Positions 10,932 to 15,561 of a stretch of DNA of 15,561 nt are shown piece after piece (positions within the stretch are counted from its first letter, which is position 1; every line of letters begins with the position of its first letter). Under the pieces are notes generated by a model. That model searched no databases. It had not been told where the DNA came from and saw nothing but the letters and a program-made list of their open reading frames with translations. The DNA comes from JACCXJ01 sp052387115 (GTDB taxonomy: Bacteria; Pseudomonadota; Gammaproteobacteria; JACCXJ01). Location of the stretch: NCBI GenBank assembly GCA_052387115.1, contig JBQTJM010000083.1:1-15561 (forward strand), written 5' to 3'. A program made the translations under genes and the position numbers.

Positions 10932-13900
10932 ATGATTAGCCAAACGACGGACGCCGGCAGAACATCAACGCGGCGTAACACCCCCCTCATCGAAACCTGC
11001 CTGCGCGTCATCGTCCTCTCCTTCGTTGCTCTCACGCTATTCGCAATCCCGCGGGAAGGGACGGTGCAGCTCCTCGCCACGCGGGTGATCGTGGGCAGCG
11101 GCGTAGGGGGTCAGTCGCAGGTGCGGGTGTTCGACGGGCAAGACGTCCTGCCACCCGCGACGCCTTTGCTATCCTTCGCCGCCTTCACTCAGAACGCGGG
11201 CGGTGAGGTGAGGGTGGCCGGCTGTGATTTCAACAACGACGGCATCAACGAAATCATCGCCGGCACCGGCTTGGGGACACGGGCGGAGGTGCGTGTTTTC
11301 CACGGTGTCACGGGGGCACTCCTGGGCTCTCCCTTCCTGGCCTTCGAGAGTGGCTTCCTCGGTGGAGTCCATCTCGCCTGCGGCGATGTGACGGGTACCG
11401 CAGTCCCCGAGATCATCGCGGCCCGGGGGGCGTTGGCCAAGCCGGAGGTGCGTGTATTCGGCTTCGACGGCGTGAGCGCTGTGCAGGTCCGTTCCTTCAA
11501 CGCCTTCGAGCAGAACTTCTTCGGTGGGGTCCGGCTCGCGGCCTGTGACCTGAACGGGGATAGTAAGACCGAAATCATCGCGGCCCGGGGGCCGCTCGGC
11601 CAGCCGCAGATACGGACGTTCGATGGCGCGACGGGCACTCTGCTCGGCTCCTTCCTGGCCTTCAACGCGGGTTTCCGCGGTGGGGTCTATGTCGCCTGCG
11701 GCAAGATCTCGGGGGACACGATCCCCGACTTCATCGCGACCCGGGGTGGGTTGGACAGGCCGGAGGTGCGTGTATTCGACGGCACGAACCCTACGCTGGT
11801 GCTCCGCTCCTTCGACGCCTTCAACTCGAGCTTCCTCGGTGGGGTCCGGGTCGCGGCCTGTGACCTCAACCAGGATGGTACGAGCGACATCCTCGCGGGT
11901 CGCGGACCGGGCGCTCAGCCCGAGGTACGGGCGTTCAATGGCCTGACGGGCGGCGCATTCCCCGCTCCCCTCGGCTCCTTCCCCGCTTTCGGCACGAGCT
12001 TCAAAGGCGGCGTGTACGTGGCCTGTTCCCCGAACGCCTCGGGCGGCGGCGGCCCGCCACCGGTAGACACAGCACCGGAGGTTACCAGCACCATTCCGAG
12101 CAACGGCGCTACCGGGGTCACCACGGACAGCAATCTCACCATCGCCTTCAATGAAGCCGTCAACGTGGCGGGTGACTGGTTCCAGTTGGTTTGCCCCACG
12201 AGCGGCACCCGGAACGTCACCAATGCCAATACAGTCGTCACCGGCGGCCCGACGACCTGGACCATCAATCCCAACGTCGACTTCGCTCCGAACGAGATCT
12301 GCACGACCACCATCGTTGCGACGCAGATCACCGACGTGGACACCAGCGATCCGCCCGACACCATGGCGGCCGACTTCACCTTCAGTTTCACGACCGATGC
12401 CGCCCCCACGGTCCAGAGCACGGTGCCGACTAACGGGGCGACGGGCGTCGCCGTCGACACCGACGTCACGGTGAACTTCAGCGAGTCCGTTGCGATTCCG
12501 GCCACGCCCCCGACATTCGCGCTGGAATGTCCAGCAGGGACGCCGGTTTCCTTCACGGTCACTCCGCCACCGCCGGCGACAGGCAACAGTTTCACGCTGA
12601 ACCCCGACTCCGATCTCCCGGCGGGAAGCTGCACGGTAAAAGTCACCGCCGCACAAGTGACGGATGTCGACACCAACGATCCGCCGGACTTGATGGTGGC
12701 GGACTTCATCTCGACGTTTAGCACGGGTGCCAATAACCCGCCGAGCTTTGTGGTGGGACTGAATCAGACCGTCGCCGAAAACGCCGGCCCGCAGACCGTG
12801 AGCCCCTGGGCGACCGCCATCGACGATGGCGATCCGTCGGTCACACAGGCGCTGACCTTCAACGTCACCGGCAACACCTTACCGAGCCTGTTCTCGGCCG
12901 GGCCTTCGGTCGATGCGACCGGCGTCTTGACCTATACCCCAGCGACCAACCAGTCGGGCACGGCGAGCATCACCCTCACCCTGTCCGATGACGGCGGCAC
13001 CCCGGGGACCCCCACTGACGACGCCACCTCGCCCCCGCAGAGCTTCACGATCACCGTGAACGCCGTGAACAACGCGCCGACCTTCGTCGCCGGCCCAAAC
13101 CAGAGCGTCAACGAAGACGCCGGCTCGCAGACCGTAAGTCCCTGGGCGACCGCTATCGACGATGGCGATCCGGAGTCAACCCAGACGGTGAGCTTCATCA
13201 TTACCAACAACACGGCCCCGAGCCTGTTCTCGGTCGGGCCTTCGGTCTCGCCGAGCGGGGTTTTGAGCTATACCCCGGCCGCCAACGCCTTCGGCAGCGC
13301 CACCATCACGCTCGTGCTCCAGGACGACGGCGGCACGGCGAACCCCGGTGACGACGACACCTCGGATCCGCAGAGCTTCACGATCACCATAAATGCCGTC
13401 AACGACCCGCCGGCCTTCAACGCCGGTCCCAACCAGACCGTCCTCGAAGACGCGGGGCTCGTCACGGTCAGTCCGTGGGCGACCGCGATCACCGCCGGTC
13501 CCGGCGAATCGGGCCAGATACTCACTTTCCAGGTAAGCAACAACAACGCCGCGCTGTTTACGGTTCAGCCGGCGGTCTCATCAAGCGGCGTGCTAACGTT
13601 CACCCCGGCGCCGAACGCCAACGGCTCAGCAACCGTCATGGTCACACTGCAAGACAGCGGCGGCACCGCCAACGGCGGAGTCGACACCTTTGGCCCGCTG
13701 GGCTTCACCATCACCGTCACGCCGGTCAACGATCCACCGTCAGTGACGCCACCGGCGGCCTATGCCGCCCACGCCCATATCGCGATCAACATCCCCGATG
13801 GCGCGAGCGATCTCTTCGATGGATCCACCATCACCGATGTCGATGGCCCGGGTGCGGCACCCTTCAGCCTCACCGCGGCAGGGCCCTTCGCCTCGGCCGG

Positions 13901-15561
13901 CGGCGGCAGCGTGACGATCGCGGCCAACGGCAGCTTCAGCTACAACCCGCCGGTCGGATCCACCGGCGCCAACGACACGTTCCTCTACCAGATCTGCGAC
14001 AGCGGCGTGCCCGGCAGCGCCTGCACCAACGCCACGGCCACCGTCACCGTCAGCGGACCGCGGGTGTGGTTCGTCGATAACGCCCTCGGTTCAGCGGGCG
14101 ACGGGCGCTTGTCCGCACCCTTCAACACCCTGGGGCAGGCGGACACCGCCGCCAACGCCAACGGTGACCGCATCTTCGTGTTCACCGGCGCCAGCACGTA
14201 CACCGGCTTTGGATTGTTGAGCAATCAGCGCCTGATCGGTCAAGGGGTGGTCGATACCAACTTCGACACCGCGCTCGGCATCACACCGCCCGCGACGAGC
14301 GTGGCCCGGCCTGCGATCAACGGGACACGCCCGACCATCACCGGCACGATCACCCTGGCCACCGGTGCCACCGTGCGCGGCCTCAACATCGTCACGACGG
14401 CCGTGATCGGTCTCACCGGCAGCGCGGTGACCGGCGTCACGGTGAATGACGCGAGCGTCAGCGCGACCAATGCGACGGCGGTCAATGTGGACGGCGGGGG
14501 TGCGTTCACGCTGACCCGCGTCGATTCGAGCAATGCCGCAAAAGGCATCATCCTCAACAACAATCCTGCCGGCAGCTTCACCGTCACCGGCACCGGAACA
14601 ACCGACGGTTCGGGTGGGACGATCACGGATTCGGGCAGCACCATGACGCGCGGCATCGAACTTATGAATGCTCAGAATATTTCGCTGAGCAACATGACGC
14701 TGACCAATGCCAACCGCGTGGACGGGGCTGCGTCCAACGGAACCTTCGGCGGTAATGAAAACACGGACGAGCACGGGGCCATTCATTTGCAGGGTGTCAC
14801 GAATGTCAGCCTAACCAATGTGGACATCAACGGCACCGTACAGCACGGCATCAACGGCAACGTGGTTACCAACCTCGACATTACAAACTGCGTCATCCAG
14901 AACACCGGGCTGACGGGCGTCATAAACACGACGATATTTGAATCGGGCATCTATATCTTCAATCTGCGCGGCACCGCAGCCGCCGGAAATGACAACGTCT
15001 TTTCCAACACTACGGTGCGCGACTCTGGGCAGTTCAATATCTTCGTGCAAAACAACGGCTCGACCAATGCTCACAGCGGCTCCACAAACTATGCCGGAGT
15101 CAACCGCCCCAACATGGACGCGCTGACCATGAACAGCATGACGTTCGCGGACAGCGGCAATGTGACGATTGGCGATCACGTCACCGTCTTTAATGTAAAC
15201 AATGGAGTGAACGTCGCCAACTTCCGCACGGTGGTAACCAACAGCACCTTTACATCGCGTGTTGGTACTGGTGTTGGCTCTGACTACGCCGGTGTGCACA
15301 CCTCAGATGGCATTCAGGTCGACGCAAGCGGAACGGCGCACAGCGACTTCGAAATCAGCGGAAGCACCATCGGCGGAGCTCCGGGGCAATCGGCAATCAA
15401 CGTTTCCGCGGCCGGCACCGGCTTTGCCACGCTGAACGTTCATGATAATCCGTCGCTTTCCGTCCGCGCCGGAGTAGGCATCAATGTCGCCATCAACGGC
15501 GACTCGGAGGTGCGCGGGTTCATCCAGGACAATCCGAACATCTTCACGGTCGTCGGCAACA
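10932..15561 (+). CDS. Giant exported mosaic protein (FG-GAP-like, Big_5, cadherin-like, beta-helix), 3'-incomplete
   Basis: One frame is open without a stop from the ATG at 10932 to the window end, at least 1543 residues. AGGAG sits 4 bases before the ATG. Residues 26-39 (VIVLSFVALTLFAI), preceded by R14, R15 and R25, form a signal sequence or anchor. Then follow: about 50-375, six FG-GAP-like units of about 53 residues with calcium-loop motifs such as CDLNGD and CDFNND; 381-490 and 491-600, two Big_5 Ig-like domains (STIPSNGATGV, STVPTNGATGV); 601-932, three cadherin-type repeats; 933-1042, a tandem-95-like domain; from 1043, a right-handed parallel beta-helix rich in asparagine and threonine (WFVDNALGS, then LTNVDINGT). 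Such proteins are surface or secreted adhesins or carbohydrate-active factors. No catalytic site or C-terminal sorting signal is visible, so the role is not assigned. Confidence 0.9.
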   Translation, partial: MISQTTDAGRTSTRRNTPLIETCLRVIVLSFVALTLFAIPREGTVQLLATRVIVGSGVGGQSQVRVFDGQDVLPPATPLLSFAAFTQNAGGEVRVAGCDFNNDGINEIIAGTGLGTRAEVRVFHGVTGALLGSPFLAFESGFLGGVHLACGDVTGTAVPEIIAARGALAKPEVRVFGFDGVSAVQVRSFNAFEQNFFGGVRLAACDLNGDSKTEIIAARGPLGQPQIRTFDGATGTLLGSFLAFNAGFRGGVYVACGKISGDTIPDFIATRGGLDRPEVRVFDGTNPTLVLRSFDAFNSSFLGGVRVAACDLNQDGTSDILAGRGPGAQPEVRAFNGLTGGAFPAPLGSFPAFGTSFKGGVYVACSPNASGGGGPPPVDTAPEVTSTIPSNGATGVTTDSNLTIAFNEAVNVAGDWFQLVCPTSGTRNVTNANTVVTGGPTTWTINPNVDFAPNEICTTTIVATQITDVDTSDPPDTMAADFTFSFTTDAAPTVQSTVPTNGATGVAVDTDVTVNFSESVAIPATPPTFALECPAGTPVSFTVTPPPPATGNSFTLNPDSDLPAGSCTVKVTAAQVTDVDTNDPPDLMVADFISTFSTGANNPPSFVVGLNQTVAENAGPQTVSPWATAIDDGDPSVTQALTFNVTGNTLPSLFSAGPSVDATGVLTYTPATNQSGTASITLTLSDDGGTPGTPTDDATSPPQSFTITVNAVNNAPTFVAGPNQSVNEDAGSQTVSPWATAIDDGDPESTQTVSFIITNNTAPSLFSVGPSVSPSGVLSYTPAANAFGSATITLVLQDDGGTANPGDDDTSDPQSFTITINAVNDPPAFNAGPNQTVLEDAGLVTVSPWATAITAGPGESGQILTFQVSNNNAALFTVQPAVSSSGVLTFTPAPNANGSATVMVTLQDSGGTANGGVDTFGPLGFTITVTPVNDPPSVTPPAAYAAHAHIAINIPDGASDLFDGSTITDVDGPGAAPFSLTAAGPFASAGGGSVTIAANGSFSYNPPVGSTGANDTFLYQICDSGVPGSACTNATATVTVSGPRVWFVDNALGSAGDGRLSAPFNTLGQADTAANANGDRIFVFTGASTYTGFGLLSNQRLIGQGVVDTNFDTALGITPPATSVARPAINGTRPTITGTITLATGATVRGLNIVTTAVIGLTGSAVTGVTVNDASVSATNATAVNVDGGGAFTLTRVDSSNAAKGIILNNNPAGSFTVTGTGTTDGSGGTITDSGSTMTRGIELMNAQNISLSNMTLTNANRVDGAASNGTFGGNENTDEHGAIHLQGVTNVSLTNVDINGTVQHGINGNVVTNLDITNCVIQNTGLTGVINTTIFESGIYIFNLRGTAAAGNDNVFSNTTVRDSGQFNIFVQNNGSTNAHSGSTNYAGVNRPNMDALTMNSMTFADSGNVTIGDHVTVFNVNNGVNVANFRTVVTNSTFTSRVGTGVGSDYAGVHTSDGIQVDASGTAHSDFEISGSTIGGAPGQSAINVSAAGTGFATLNVHDNPSLSVRAGVGINVAINGDSEVRGFIQDNPNIFTVVGN
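11079..12056 (+). repeat. Coding repeats: six FG-GAP-like units with one cysteine each
   Basis: Six units of about 160 bases encode a pattern of V-R-F, then a GG-V segment, then (A/V)AC, then an EIIA-RG-like strand. The cysteines fall at residues 98, 150, 205, 256, 310 and 365, spaced 51-55 apart. Units alternate: odd ones carry a D-N-DG loop (CDFNND, CDLNGD, CDLNQD); even ones do not (CGDVTG, CGKISG, CSPNAS). The true period is therefore a pair of about 106 residues. This fits a beta-propeller-like array. Confidence 0.75.
12732..13727 (+). repeat. Coding repeats: three cadherin-type units
   Basis: Units begin at 12732, 13068 and 13401 with NNPPSF, NNAPTF and NDPPAF and are 336, 333 and 327 bases long. 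Each has the NQ(T/S)V-E-AG start, TVSPWATAI, SGVLTYTPA-like strand and QSFTITVNAV-like end. Units 1 and 2 are close at DNA level around SPWATAIDDGDP, unit 3 less so, which suggests stepwise duplication. A fourth, more diverged domain starts at 13728 with NDPPSV. Confidence 0.8.

Noticed and set aside
11169..12656. Minus-strand open frame (495 codons) with repeated EG-EG-like stretches
   Set aside because: Its periodicity mirrors the FG-GAP-like repeats of the plus-strand gene; no signal or domain of its own.

Overview
The window is about 15.6 kb of GC-rich bacterial DNA with strong G/C preference at third codon positions. PolA and Pgi have the architecture usual in Proteobacteria, and intergenic REP-like hairpin pairs are present. 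A gammaproteobacterium is my best guess, but I cannot place it more precisely from sequence alone.

Left part (1-5641). A 5'-truncated Uma2-family gene overlaps an MNT nucleotidyltransferase/HEPN pair. Next comes polA (DNA polymerase I, all catalytic motifs present). Its stop overlaps or abuts a DUF6916 gene, followed by a DUF4160-DUF2442 pair. After that lie a second MNT gene whose HEPN partner survives only as an N-terminal stub, and a Phd/YefM antitoxin-PIN toxin pair. The stub breaks off where the promoter of the Phd-PIN pair begins, so one toxin-antitoxin-like module appears to have been cut by the arrival of another. Small paired, overlapping genes of toxin-antitoxin type thus fill the ground around and between two housekeeping genes, polA and pgi.

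Middle part (5642-9053). pgi (glucose-6-phosphate isomerase) ends inside a REP-like hairpin that supplies its last residues and stop codon. An inverted second copy lies just downstream, between pgi and a convergent gene for an exported DUF2380 protein. A second, different inverted pair of hairpin repeats separates that gene from the divergent SRAP (YedK/HMCES-like) gene.

Right part (9054-15561). An ATPase of the AAA/DUF4143 family follows SRAP. Its start is preceded by a perfect 14-bp inverted repeat that overlaps a candidate promoter. Downstream lie degenerate copies of the 3' ends of both SRAP and the ATPase, in the same order: the wreck of a tandem duplication of the pair. The window ends inside a very large exported mosaic protein of at least 1543 residues. 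It has FG-GAP-like repeats with one cysteine per unit, two Big_5 Ig-like domains, four cadherin/tandem-95-type repeats, and a right-handed beta-helix whose later part has different codon use.

I saw no rRNA, tRNA, CRISPR array, transposase or integrase.
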